Assembly: GCA_013215145.1 (NCBI GenBank) | Contig: JABSRP010000016.1 | Span: forward strand, 62,001-126,000 | Length of the DNA: 64,000 nucleotides | Direction of reading: 5' to 3' | DNA from: Pseudobacteriovorax sp. | Lineage (GTDB): Bacteria > Bdellovibrionota_B > Oligoflexia > Oligoflexales > Oligoflexaceae | Shown: piece after piece, positions 43,901 to 52,792 of the stretch | Position numbering within the stretch: the stretch's first letter is position 1 | Layout of the letters: each line of letters starts with the position of its first letter | Notes under the pieces: generated by a model | The model's database searches: none | What the model was told of the DNA's origin: nothing | What the model saw: only the letters and a program-made list of their open reading frames with translations | Position numbers and translations under genes: made by a program

Positions 43901-45735
43901 ATCATCATGTGTTTTCGCTTAGGGTGCTAGCGAGTCTATCAGGGCTGGTGTTGTTCTTTGTAACCGAGCGCTACTTTTTTGAATATACCATCCATTATTA
44001 CTCAAGAGGTACCGCCCTTGCCCTTCTTGTGGTAGGAAGTCTACTAGCTTTTTTAAATGCGAAAAAAGCAAAAGATAAAGGTCATGATAACGAAGCAAAA
44101 ATATGGAACCATTGTTTTCTTTGGCAAAGTCTTCTGGTTTTTGCCTGCGTGTTTTATTTGGCTTATGCAGTTTCGCTGGGGGACTCCCAGCATCCAGAAA
44201 CAGCGCTTCAAAAAGTTCTCCTGGGACTTTGGTTAGTTGTCTTAACCTTATCTGTTTCTATGGGAATTGGGTTCGAGCTTGGCACTAAGAGTGGTGGGCG
44301 TCAGGATACAGCCGACCCTTTGAAAGTTTCCCTACAAGGCGTCTCTTGGTTGAAGGTGGGAATGGTTTTGGTATCACTTTTTGCCGTAAATTATACAGTC
44401 GCCAAATATGATAAAGTCTTCGACCTAAGCTTTTTGAAGACAGCCAAGCCAGGAGAAGCAACCCTAAATATAACCTCAAAAACCACCTCTGAGATCTCTA
44501 TCGCTGCTTTCTTCAAGAAAGATAGTGATGTAGGGCCTCAGGTAAGGTCGTACCTTGAGCAAATTGCCGCAAGTAATGAGCTGATTCAACTCTCATTTTA
44601 TGATAAAGACTTTTCTCCTGTGGAGGCGGAAACCTTTAGAGTTGCTAAAAATGGTCAGATCGTACTTATGCAAGAAAAAAAGCGACAGAGAATTGATATA
44701 GGAGAGAAATTATCTATCGCGAGATCAAAACTTGCCCGTTTGGATCAGAACTTCCAGAAAGCTTTTTTAGCATTAACGGCGGAAAAAAAGAATATCTACC
44801 TCACCCAAGGTCATGGGGAAATGAGTTCTCGCGTAAGGACGATTCCCACAAGGTCTGCTAGTCAAGTTTCAAAGTTACTGCGAGGTCTAAATTACAATGT
44901 ACGGACGCTAGACGCCGAAAAAGGTGGTTTCTTTGAAGTGCCCAGTGATGCAGCTGCTGTAGTCATTTTGGGGGCTTCGCGTAGGTTTTCTGATACAGAA
45001 ATAAGCGTACTAGAAGATTATCTAACCAATGGCGGGTCATTACTGGTTTTCCTGGATGTAGAATTTGGTGGTCAAGAAGGTGATTTTGTAGAGGCGGAAA
45101 GAAAACCTCTATTAGAATTACTTCTGCGATATGGGATTAAATTCAGCCCAACTCTCTTGGTTAATGATAAGCAGCACGTTCGAGCCACTAGGAAAGCTAT
45201 CGATCGCGCCTTTCTTATTTCAAACAACTTTAGTTCCCATGTGTCGGTCAAAAGTCTATCGAAAAACGATGAAAAATTGGCTCTGATCACGTTTCAATCC
45301 GGATACCTAGATAGTGTCGATGATCTCAAAGAGGGCTGGAAGGCGATAAAAATTGTACAGACGAGAGCTGATACCTTTGCCGATCTGAATCGCAATTTGA
45401 AGTTGGATAAAGACAGTGAAAAACGTCAGTCTTATGCTGTCGGAATGATCTCTGAGAGCGAAAACGCCAAAATTATGGTTTTTGCTGATGCAACCATGGC
45501 TTCAGATCCCTTGCAAGGCGCGAGGGCAAATCAAATTGCGATGTTGGACGCTATAAGGTGGCTAGCTGGTCAGGAGTCGATCATGGGCAAGATTGATTCT
45601 GAAGAGGATGTGAAAATACAGCATTCTAAGAGTCAAGAACTCCTGATTTTTCACATTCCCATTTATTTAGTCCCTTTATTAGTATTGGTTTTCGGTTTGT
45701 TTGCTAACCGGCGAAGAAAGGTAGGTCAATCATGA
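43897..45735 (+). CDS. GldG-like auxiliary protein of the ABC cassette
   Basis: 612 residues. Four or five hydrophobic helices occur in the first 170 residues and one near the end (IYLVPLLVLVFGLFANRRRK). Between them is a soluble domain with KNIYLTQGHGEMSSRV and GGSLLVFLDVEFGG, the hallmark of the PF09822-type GldG domain, an amidotransferase-like fold without its catalytic cysteine. The start is in a four-base overlap with the permease. It likely forms the external part of the complex. Confidence 0.88.
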   Translation: MNHHVFSLRVLASLSGLVLFFVTERYFFEYTIHYYSRGTALALLVVGSLLAFLNAKKAKDKGHDNEAKIWNHCFLWQSLLVFACVFYLAYAVSLGDSQHPETALQKVLLGLWLVVLTLSVSMGIGFELGTKSGGRQDTADPLKVSLQGVSWLKVGMVLVSLFAVNYTVAKYDKVFDLSFLKTAKPGEATLNITSKTTSEISIAAFFKKDSDVGPQVRSYLEQIAASNELIQLSFYDKDFSPVEAETFRVAKNGQIVLMQEKKRQRIDIGEKLSIARSKLARLDQNFQKAFLALTAEKKNIYLTQGHGEMSSRVRTIPTRSASQVSKLLRGLNYNVRTLDAEKGGFFEVPSDAAAVVILGASRRFSDTEISVLEDYLTNGGSLLVFLDVEFGGQEGDFVEAERKPLLELLLRYGIKFSPTLLVNDKQHVRATRKAIDRAFLISNNFSSHVSVKSLSKNDEKLALITFQSGYLDSVDDLKEGWKAIKIVQTRADTFADLNRNLKLDKDSEKRQSYAVGMISESENAKIMVFADATMASDPLQGARANQIAMLDAIRWLAGQESIMGKIDSEEDVKIQHSKSQELLIFHIPIYLVPLLVLVFGLFANRRRKVGQS

Positions 45736-46673
45736 AGATTTATGGCTATCCCCTCGCAATGGTGGCTTGTTTGGCCCTTGCGTTTTGGGCGTCGCTCCCC
45801 CGTAGTAAGGCAACCACGGGGCAAGTCAAGTGGTGGAGTATCGCTCCCTCTCAGTTAGAATTGCTGACCTATAAGAAAGACGATCAGACTGTCGAAATTA
45901 CAGGTGATGCTTGGGTCAACGTGAAACGGATACGTGAGGGTGAAGTGATCAAAGAGTTTGACTTCAAAGCCAACGAAAAACTTGATGCCGTCTTCGATGA
46001 CCTACTCGAAGTGAAAGCGCTTAAGGTCATAGGAAAGAGCACAGACTTAAATCTGAGTGAATTCGGCTTAGATGGTGAAGTGAAAGAAATTCTAGAGATC
46101 AGTGAAAAAGACGAAAAATATGGCTTGATATTGGGAAAACAGAGTTTCCAGACATCGAATATATATGCTCTAGATAAGAAGCGAGAGAGGGTCATTCTCA
46201 TAAGTCGGCGATCGATAAATACCCTTAGAAGCGCGCGTCAAAGGCTATTTGAGAATAGATTAACGAACCTGAAGGCTATCGATGACTTTTCATCTGTAAA
46301 ACTAAAATTTGACTCTAAGGAAGAAGAATTTACCGTTAGGCGTGAAGGGAAAAAGCTAGTTTGGTACTCAGGCTCTGAGGAAAAGGCCGAAGCTGAAGGA
46401 ACCTGGATTGATAAGATCATGAAACTGAAGGCGATTAAATATACAAATGACTCTGAAAGCGATGAAATAAAGTCAGAAAATACGCAGCTAGTAAATCTAT
46501 CAATTATGAAAAACGGTCGGGACGTAGGCTTTATCAGTCTTTTTAAGAGACCAATTGACGACGAGAAAAAGCCCTACGAATACTGGGTAGAAAGTAACTA
46601 TTTGGAAAGATTGGTGCTTGTTGATTCTGCAAAAGCTAAGACTCTCGAACAGGATATCGGCAACTTATTTTAA
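45732..46673 (+). CDS. DUF4340-domain protein
   Basis: 313 residues. One N-terminal hydrophobic anchor (YPLAMVACLALAFWASL) then a mostly beta-rich body with repeats of the DUF4340 type (VKRIREGEVIKEFDF, ILEISEKDEKYGLILGKQSF, NIYALDKKRERVILISRRSINTL). DUF4340 proteins regularly end ABC/GldG operons, as here; the ATG overlaps the preceding stop by four bases. It is thought to be the exported accessory of the transporter. A rho-independent terminator candidate follows at 46701. Confidence 0.85.
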   Translation: MKIYGYPLAMVACLALAFWASLPRSKATTGQVKWWSIAPSQLELLTYKKDDQTVEITGDAWVNVKRIREGEVIKEFDFKANEKLDAVFDDLLEVKALKVIGKSTDLNLSEFGLDGEVKEILEISEKDEKYGLILGKQSFQTSNIYALDKKRERVILISRRSINTLRSARQRLFENRLTNLKAIDDFSSVKLKFDSKEEEFTVRREGKKLVWYSGSEEKAEAEGTWIDKIMKLKAIKYTNDSESDEIKSENTQLVNLSIMKNGRDVGFISLFKRPIDDEKKPYEYWVESNYLERLVLVDSAKAKTLEQDIGNLF

Positions 46674-46700
46674 TTTCTAATTTGCAGTTGAACCAAATCT

Positions 46701-46725
46701 GGGGGCGTTGTGATGGCGCCTTTTT
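46701..46725 (+). terminator. Candidate rho-independent terminator after the DUF4340 gene
   Basis: GGCG (46703-46706) pairs with CGCC (46717-46720), with flanking Gs and a 9-base loop, followed by five Ts. The stem is short. It overlaps the -35 of the flagellin promoter proposed below. Confidence 0.45.
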
Positions 46726-46737
46726 CTGTGATATGAT
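46709..46737 (+). promoter_or_regulatory. Candidate sigma70-type promoter for flagellin
   Basis: TTGTGA (46709-46714) and TATGAT (46732-46737) are 17 bases apart, a good match to TTGACA and TATAAT. The 5' leader of about 85 bases also holds a small hairpin (ATGCC/GGCAT, near 46795-46812) directly before the GGAGG ribosome site. No clear sigma28 or sigma54 box was seen upstream of this flagellin. Confidence 0.45.
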
Positions 46738-46828
46738 GAAAGAGGCCCACAATAAAAGTGCGCTTAATCCTCACCAACGAATAACAGGACGTCATGCCAA
46801 CTAAAGGGCATCATCCGGAGGACAATGA

Positions 46829-47671
46829 ATGGGTTTGCGGATTGCGACCAACGTGTCATCACTGACATCTCAACGCCACTTAAGGAATACGCGGCGTCTA
46901 CTAGATCGTTCTATCGAACGTCTAGCCAGTGGATATAGGATCAACAAAGCAGGTGATGATGCTGCCGGTCTAGCAATCTCGGAAAAACTTAGGGCGAAAA
47001 CAAGGGGCCTCATCCAAGCCCAAAGAAACGCATCAGACGGAATATCCCTCATTCAAGTTGCGGAAGGCGGTCTTGCCGAAGTCCAAAATATTCTGATAAG
47101 ACTTAGAGAGTTAGGAGTGCAGGCTGCTAGTGATACCATTGGAGACGAAGAAAGACGGTATCTTGACGAGGAGTATCAGTCACTCAAAGAAGAAATTGAT
47201 CGGATTGCAAATGCCACTGAGTTTAATGGCACCGTGCTGCTAGATGGTACCGGAGGAACCTTAGATTTCCAGGTTAATACTGGTGGACTTAACCTACTCG
47301 GTGTCGATCGAATTTCTTTCGACGCATTCAAATCAGATGTTAACATAGATAAACTAGGTCTAGAGGAGCTTGGAGTCAGGACGAAAGAGGACTCTCAGCG
47401 ATCTCTTGCGTTTATTGACGCTGCAATTGAAGAGGTTTCTTCAATCCGAGGTGAATTAGGCGCCATCGATAATCGGCTTCAAAAAACCATCAAGAATCTT
47501 GCTGTGAGTATTGAAAATCTTTCCGCAGCCAAGTCAAGGATTAAAGATGTCGATATTGCGAGCGAAACTAGCGAACTAACTAAAAACAACATCCTGATGC
47601 AGGCTGGAACCTCAGTTTTATCTCAGGCTAACTCTATTCCAGAAATGGCGCTTTCTCTCCTCCAGAACTAA
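46829..47671 (+). CDS. fliC: Flagellin
   Basis: 280 residues, a compact flagellin with conserved D0/D1 ends and a short middle. N-terminal blocks LTSQRHLRNTRRLLDRSIERLASGYRINKAGDDAAGLAI and the C-terminal DVDIASETSELTKNNILMQAGTSVLSQAN are canonical, the latter being the export and polymerisation end. It has GGAGG 6 bases before ATG and its own promoter. The next same-strand flagellar gene is fliD, but an acetyltransferase gene on the other strand lies between. The variable D2/D3 domains are absent, so filament surface is minimal. Confidence 0.95.
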   Translation: MGLRIATNVSSLTSQRHLRNTRRLLDRSIERLASGYRINKAGDDAAGLAISEKLRAKTRGLIQAQRNASDGISLIQVAEGGLAEVQNILIRLRELGVQAASDTIGDEERRYLDEEYQSLKEEIDRIANATEFNGTVLLDGTGGTLDFQVNTGGLNLLGVDRISFDAFKSDVNIDKLGLEELGVRTKEDSQRSLAFIDAAIEEVSSIRGELGAIDNRLQKTIKNLAVSIENLSAAKSRIKDVDIASETSELTKNNILMQAGTSVLSQANSIPEMALSLLQN

Positions 47672-48591
47672 ATCGAATCGAGTCCCCAAATAAATAGATC
47701 ACCCAACTCCTCGGGTGCGATGTTTTCGTTTAGAAATTTAACGTAGCACATAGGATGATAGTTAACTGATATAGATATGGCTTCCATGTATGAAAAAAAG
47801 TCTTTATCAACCCCTATTGGTGACAGAAGCAAAGTTTCTCTGTGACCGGTTTCCCTTTGAATGGAAGAAATGAGATCCTGAAGATCTGCGGCATGAGATA
47901 CGCCCCATTCATGTACGACTCCTCTCATGTCGCAGCCCTTGCCATAGATGCCAAAGGCAAAGTTTTCCGACAGAGGTTCTTCATGGGATTTCATAAATAG
48001 ATGGGTGTCCGGAATACTTAAAAGACTTCGGAACTCGTCGATACTTCGATCTATGGTGAGCTGAGTTCTCTGACGTTTTTCAATCATTTTTGCAAGGACT
48101 ACCTGATCTATTGATCTATAGTCAATGCGCTGGAACTCATGATTTTTTGGTGGTCTAAGGTGACCAATATGAAACCGAATTTCTTCTGAACAGTATTGAT
48201 ATCCTAAACCATAGTAAAACTGTTCTAAATCACTCCATAGGATCAGTGCATCGAGTCCATGATTACGTGCTTGATTTTCCATAGAGTTTAATAAGTCTCT
48301 CATAATGCCTTTTCCACGATGACTCTCATGGGTGGCGACATTTCCAATTAAGCCGACTTGATAGCTAATCGTCTTTGCTGAATTAGTTACCCGTCTAGGC
48401 CACAAATTCAGGTGGGCAATGATTGCGTTTTTATCTTCGACACAAAAGCTATATTTTGTATGATGGTGCGATAGGACTGTAGGATATTCAGATACTATAC
48501 TAATGCTGTCTTTCGGTTCCCGTAAAGTGCTCTGGAGAAGCTGATCACGTAATTCTAACTGCCTTTCGCTTTTTGGTTGGATAATATCCAT
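47668..48591 (-). CDS. GNAT-family N-acetyltransferase
   Basis: 307 residues. The GNAT acetyl-CoA motif is at about 95-110 (NVATHESRGKGIMRDLLN, R-x-x-G-x-G/A form), followed by a helix and the LILWSDLEQFYYGLGYQ block. This is longer than a minimal GNAT; the extra C-terminal 150 residues show no known motif. The start is set at the second ATG because AGGAGG lies 7 bases before it and only one base before the first ATG. It converges with fliC (four-base overlap) and lies head-to-head with fliD. Flagellin-modifying acetylation is possible from position but unproven. Confidence 0.85.
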   Translation of the reverse strand: MDIIQPKSERQLELRDQLLQSTLREPKDSISIVSEYPTVLSHHHTKYSFCVEDKNAIIAHLNLWPRRVTNSAKTISYQVGLIGNVATHESHRGKGIMRDLLNSMENQARNHGLDALILWSDLEQFYYGLGYQYCSEEIRFHIGHLRPPKNHEFQRIDYRSIDQVVLAKMIEKRQRTQLTIDRSIDEFRSLLSIPDTHLFMKSHEEPLSENFAFGIYGKGCDMRGVVHEWGVSHAADLQDLISSIQRETGHRETLLLSPIGVDKDFFSYMEAISISVNYHPMCYVKFLNENIAPEELGDLFIWGLDSI

Positions 48592-48652
48592 CCTCATACC
48601 TCCTGTCCATCTAGTTTAATGCACTTACTGGCATAAATATACGGAGATTTTT

Positions 48653-50011
48653 ATGGGTATCCGACTCCCTGGCGCCACAACAGGCTTGTTTGATCCTAAA
48701 ATCGTCGAACAGCTGATAGAGGTAGAAAAACTACCTATCGAGGCGGCCAAAAAACGAAAAGAAGCCATTGTCTCTGAGAGAGATGAATTTATAGGAGTCC
48801 GTGACCGTGTAGGGGAACTAGATACAGCCCTTAATGCGATAAAAAATACTTCAGACTTCTATAAACTAAAAGTAGAGTCATCCCACCCTGATATTATCGA
48901 TGGAACTGTAGAAGGTGTAACAACTATAGGCAACTATGAATTTGAGGTCCGCGGTATGGCTAGGACGGAAAAAGAGCTAGCCTATGGATTTCCCGACAAA
49001 GATGAAACACCCGTTGGTTTTGGGTTTATGTTGATCGAACGTGATGATAATGAGGACCTAGAAGTTGTTATTGAGCCGGGATCTACTCTTCAAGATGTGG
49101 TCACTCAAATTAACGATACCGAGGCTGGCGTCAAGGCCATGGTTATCAACACGAAATACAAGCCAGATCCTTATCGACTTCTAGTTATTTCTGAAAAATC
49201 TGGTGAAGAATCTAAAATTAGAATTGATGAAGATACGACTTTTCTGGAATTCAAAGAGCAGGTGACAGGAAGGAATTTGGATGTCTTGTTTGAGGATGTC
49301 CCCGTCACCGATAACGACAATATCCTCGAAGATCTGGTTGATAACGTGGTTTTTAATGTCAGACGTTCTGAGCCTGGGACTCGTGTGCAGGTAAATATTA
49401 CCTACGATATAGACGCAACTCTGGAGTCCATTTCGAGTTTTGTCGAGAAGTATAACGACCTAGCGACCTACATTAACAGCCAGTATGTGATTGACCCAAA
49501 CACGAATAAAGCGGGACTGTTAGCCGGGGATAGCTCAACGCGGACAGTCATGCGTCGCATTCAGGGTGCAGTAGTGCAGGCGGTAAATACTGGTGGAAAA
49601 TACAGTACACTTGGTGAGATAGGAATTACCACGGATCCCAGAAGTGGTAACCTTGAGTATAACGAAGCTAAAGTCAGACAAGCCCTTGCCGAAGACTATG
49701 ATAGTGTGGCTGCTTTATTTGTGCAGAGACGCAATTCGATTGGGGTTGGTGCTCGACTAGCAAATGCTGTAAGAGACCTGCGAGACCCCCAAGGCGGAGC
49801 CCTGAAGACTAAGGTTAACACCTTGGATAACATCATCCGCAATCAGGATCGCGAAATCGAGCAAAAAGAGCGAGCCATGGAACAGAAAGAAGAGAGTATC
49901 AAACGACGTTTCGCTTCTTTGGAAGGCCAGCTCACAGGTCTTAAGGCTCAAGGGGATTTCTTATCTCAAAGATTCTCTGGAGGGCAGCAAGGAGGAGGAA
50001 GGTCCCAGTAA
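48653..50011 (+). CDS. fliD: Flagellar hook-associated protein 2 (filament cap)
   Basis: 452 residues. FliD begins with IRLPGATTGLFDPKIVEQLIEVEKLPIEAAKKRKEAI, the FliD N-terminal helix, and ends with SIKRRFASLEGQLTGLKAQGDFLSQRF, a coiled coil that polymerises into the cap pentamer. The middle domain starts ESSHPDIIDGTVEGVTTIGNYEFEV. It places flagellin subunits at the filament tip. It diverges from the acetyltransferase and is followed by fliS with a 12-base gap, the standard fliD-fliS order. Confidence 0.93.
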   Translation: MGIRLPGATTGLFDPKIVEQLIEVEKLPIEAAKKRKEAIVSERDEFIGVRDRVGELDTALNAIKNTSDFYKLKVESSHPDIIDGTVEGVTTIGNYEFEVRGMARTEKELAYGFPDKDETPVGFGFMLIERDDNEDLEVVIEPGSTLQDVVTQINDTEAGVKAMVINTKYKPDPYRLLVISEKSGEESKIRIDEDTTFLEFKEQVTGRNLDVLFEDVPVTDNDNILEDLVDNVVFNVRRSEPGTRVQVNITYDIDATLESISSFVEKYNDLATYINSQYVIDPNTNKAGLLAGDSSTRTVMRRIQGAVVQAVNTGGKYSTLGEIGITTDPRSGNLEYNEAKVRQALAEDYDSVAALFVQRRNSIGVGARLANAVRDLRDPQGGALKTKVNTLDNIIRNQDREIEQKERAMEQKEESIKRRFASLEGQLTGLKAQGDFLSQRFSGGQQGGGRSQ

Positions 50012-50023
50012 AGAGAGTGGGAA

Positions 50024-50518
50024 ATGGTAAACCCTTATAGTAACTACCAAAAAACTCAAGTAACAACGGCTAGCCAAGAAAAAATTCTCCTCATGCTCTA
50101 TGAAGGTGCCATCAGGTTCGTAAAACACGCGAAAAAATCTCTTGCCGAAGACAATGTTCCGGACAAAGGAAAGTATATTAGTAAGGCTACTGCCATCCTC
50201 TCAGAGCTCATGGCTACGCTAGACTTTAAAGTGGGTGGGCAACTAGCCACAGACCTTGAAAATCTGTATGTTTTCATGATCGACAAATTGATCGAAGGTA
50301 ATATCAATAACGACGTTGAAGCTCTAAATGTGGTAGAGGATCTGCTGAAGACCCTATATACGGCGTGGAAAGACGTCATAGAGAACCCTAGACCGGATGG
50401 TATGCCGTCACCTTCTTTGCAGCCTAAAGAGTATAAAGAGTTTATGGAGTCGGGCGGGACGGCTACCGACGATAAAACGAACCCTAATGCAAAACCTAAG
50501 GTAAAAATGTCGGCATAG
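50024..50518 (+). CDS. fliS: Flagellar export chaperone FliS
   Basis: 164 residues; the core is 130 and a polar tail (TATDDKTNPNAKPKVKMSA pattern) extends it. The N-terminus NPYSNYQKTQVTTASQEKILLMLYEGAIRFVKHAK is diagnostic. FliS binds the flagellin C-terminus and keeps it soluble before export. It lies after fliD, as in most species. The long unstructured tail is unusual but may be only lineage-specific. Confidence 0.94.
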   Translation: MVNPYSNYQKTQVTTASQEKILLMLYEGAIRFVKHAKKSLAEDNVPDKGKYISKATAILSELMATLDFKVGGQLATDLENLYVFMIDKLIEGNINNDVEALNVVEDLLKTLYTAWKDVIENPRPDGMPSPSLQPKEYKEFMESGGTATDDKTNPNAKPKVKMSA

Positions 50519-50644
50519 TTTTCCTATATAGGCTTGCCTAACAATCCTTGAAAATTTGCAACATTTCGTGAACCCCTTGTGCCTCTTGCTATTGTAGAGG
50601 TAGATTTTTCTACAAAAGTATTGTTGGACTATTCAGGGGGTATT

Positions 50645-51967
50645 ATGGCGATTACGCAAGCGCTTTACTCAGGTGTCACCGGTTTATCTGTGATGGCAGA
50701 TAGCATGTCTGTGGTGGCAAATAACCTAGCTAACGCGAATGCGAAAGGCTTCAAGTACGATCGAGTAGAATTTGATGATCTACTATCGATGGACTTGGGA
50801 ACTTCGGTTGGTGCAGCACAGCTTGGTCGAGGGGCTCGATTGAGTGACGTGCGAACGATTCACACGCAAGGTGGGCTTTCAATCACCGACCGCTTAACGG
50901 ATTTGGCCGTACAGGGTAATGGCTTCTTCATCACAAGAAATCCAAAAGGAGAAAAGCAAGAGGCAGGAGGTCTATTCTATACCCGCGTGGGAGCTTTTAA
51001 TTTTGATAAAGATGGCTATCTCGCAGACAAAACAGGTGGTCGTCTTCAGGGTTACCAAGCCGACCAGGATGGGCGCCTATCTCCCAGTCTTACTGATATT
51101 CGGATCCAGACCAGCAACCTTCCCCCGCAAAAAACCACCACAGTAAACATGAATGTTAACCTAGACTCCAGGGCTGATATCCTTGAGGAAGAATTCGATA
51201 TTACTCGTCCTCAAGACACGTCAAACTTCGTGAATAGCGTAAATATTTTTGATAGTCACGGTACAAAGCATGCGATGACAACTTACTTTAAACGGATCGA
51301 GGATGACGATGGTGTTTCCTTTGAGTGGTATGCCACGGTAAATAGTGACGAAGTAACTGACGGCGAAGAGGATCAGCCCATTAAAGAAGTTGGGCGAGGT
51401 GTCGTTAAGTTTGACGCTCTTGGCAATCTCATATCAGAAGAAACTACGGAATTCAGTGCTAACTTCACAAAAGGTGCTGAAGAGGATCAATTTATAAACC
51501 TTGATTTTGGCATTAATGTGGGCGAAGAGGGTGGCAATGGGACTCAATCGTCTACTGCAGTCGCCAGTGACTCGGTCACGATCTTTCACAGCCAGAATGG
51601 ATTTGAAGCGGGAAACATAAAATCCCTCAAGATTGATCTCGATGGAAAGATTAAAGGCTACTACACGAATGGTGTGGAAAAAACCTTGGGATCATTTGCT
51701 CTGGCAACTTTTGAGAATGTTGATGGCTTGATGAAAGCAGGGCGCAATCAGTTTTTTGCTACTGTTGAGTCTGGCGCTCCAAGAACCGGTGTACCTCAAT
51801 CTGGAGTGAGAGGTTCGATTTATGCGTCAACGCTGGAAGAGTCAAATGTCGATATGGCGACTCAGTTTGTTGAGATGATCCGCACCCAACGTGGATTTCA
51901 AGCAAATTCTCGCTCAATTACTACGACGGATACTATGATCGAAGAAGTCGTGAATATGAAGAGGTAA
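50645..51967 (+). CDS. flgE: Flagellar hook protein FlgE
   Basis: 440 residues. The N-terminus QALYSGVTGLSVMADSMSVVANNLANANAKGFK contains the rod/hook signature NLANxNxxGFK; the C-terminus NVDMATQFVEMIRTQRGFQANSRSITTTDTMIEEVVNMKR is the matching domain. FlgE builds the curved hook between rod and filament. I use ATG 50645; an upstream ATG at 50579 has no ribosome site and breaks the conserved start. It closes the flagellar run and is followed by a strong terminator. Confidence 0.95.
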   Translation: MAITQALYSGVTGLSVMADSMSVVANNLANANAKGFKYDRVEFDDLLSMDLGTSVGAAQLGRGARLSDVRTIHTQGGLSITDRLTDLAVQGNGFFITRNPKGEKQEAGGLFYTRVGAFNFDKDGYLADKTGGRLQGYQADQDGRLSPSLTDIRIQTSNLPPQKTTTVNMNVNLDSRADILEEEFDITRPQDTSNFVNSVNIFDSHGTKHAMTTYFKRIEDDDGVSFEWYATVNSDEVTDGEEDQPIKEVGRGVVKFDALGNLISEETTEFSANFTKGAEEDQFINLDFGINVGEEGGNGTQSSTAVASDSVTIFHSQNGFEAGNIKSLKIDLDGKIKGYYTNGVEKTLGSFALATFENVDGLMKAGRNQFFATVESGAPRTGVPQSGVRGSIYASTLEESNVDMATQFVEMIRTQRGFQANSRSITTTDTMIEEVVNMKR

Positions 51968-52000
51968 GCTTAGGTAACTCAAATTAAACCTTCAGAGGCG

Positions 52001-52034
52001 GACCGCTTGGCCTAAGGGTGAGCGGTCTTTTTTT
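52001..52034 (+). terminator. Strong rho-independent terminator after flgE, inside plsC coding end
   Basis: GACCGCT (52001-52007) pairs with AGCGGTC (52021-52027), 7 bp, loop of 13, followed by seven Ts. It stops the flagellar transcript. The hairpin lies within the last codons and stop of the convergent plsC gene, whose tail reads KQKKTAHP. Confidence 0.85.
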
Positions 52035-52761
52035 GTTTCATTCCTGTTAAGTGTTTGGAAAAGATATCCCGAACCCTTAGGGTGAACTCTTCAACTGATT
52101 CCTCTTCGCGCTTGAACTCTCTGGGAAGCACTTCGATGGTGACATGAGCTGGATTGGTCGATAAAGCATCCTTAGCCATCATATCGCCAGTTCCCTGGAG
52201 CACGATGGGTTGGACAGATACCGATTCTTGCTCGGCTAGTCGAAAGGCTCCTGATTTAAACTCTCCGAGACTACCATCAGCGCTTCGCGATCCTTCTGGA
52301 AAGTAAACCATTGAGATTCCATTTTGAATCCACTCGGCACTTTTAAAAAGCGCGTTTTTATGACTGGCTAAGCTGCCTCGAGCTATCCCTACATAACCAG
52401 CCCATCGCATGGCATGCCCTATGATCGGAATCCGAAAAACCTCCGCCTTTGACAACCAACGAAATTGTACGTTGAGAGTGTACAGGGCACATATATCCAC
52501 AGAGCTTTGGTGGTTTGCCACGTAAACCGTTGGCTTTGTCCTATCAAGATTTTCTTCGCCTTTTATTTCAAAACTCCAGCCTTTCGTCGACCGGATAACG
52601 CCTTTACCCCACCGGCACGCGACCTCATGGCAAGCAATCGAAAGGCTTAAAGGGCTTTTCCCTCTTTGATCGGCAAATCGTATCCAAAGAACTTTGAAAA
52701 ATAAAAGAAAGGTATATGTCCAGAAGTTGACCCAAAAGTAAATAGCCCTTATAACTCGCAA
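52012..52761 (-). CDS. plsC: 1-acyl-sn-glycerol-3-phosphate acyltransferase
   Basis: 249 residues from a TTG start with AGGAG 8 bases before it. The catalytic HxxxxD is H84-QSSV-D89 (ANHQSSVDI), and the phosphate-binding motif FPEGSRSADG is near residue 155. A hydrophobic stretch near the N-terminus anchors the enzyme. It adds the second acyl chain to make phosphatidic acid for phospholipid synthesis. It runs toward flgE; its last codons contain the flagellar terminator. Confidence 0.92.
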   Translation of the reverse strand: MRVIRAIYFWVNFWTYTFLLFFKVLWIRFADQRGKSPLSLSIACHEVACRWGKGVIRSTKGWSFEIKGEENLDRTKPTVYVANHQSSVDICALYTLNVQFRWLSKAEVFRIPIIGHAMRWAGYVGIARGSLASHKNALFKSAEWIQNGISMVYFPEGSRSADGSLGEFKSGAFRLAEQESVSVQPIVLQGTGDMMAKDALSTNPAHVTIEVLPREFKREEESVEEFTLRVRDIFSKHLTGMKQKKTAHP

Positions 52762-52792
52762 AAAAGGTTCTCCTATAGATCTTGACCCTCAA

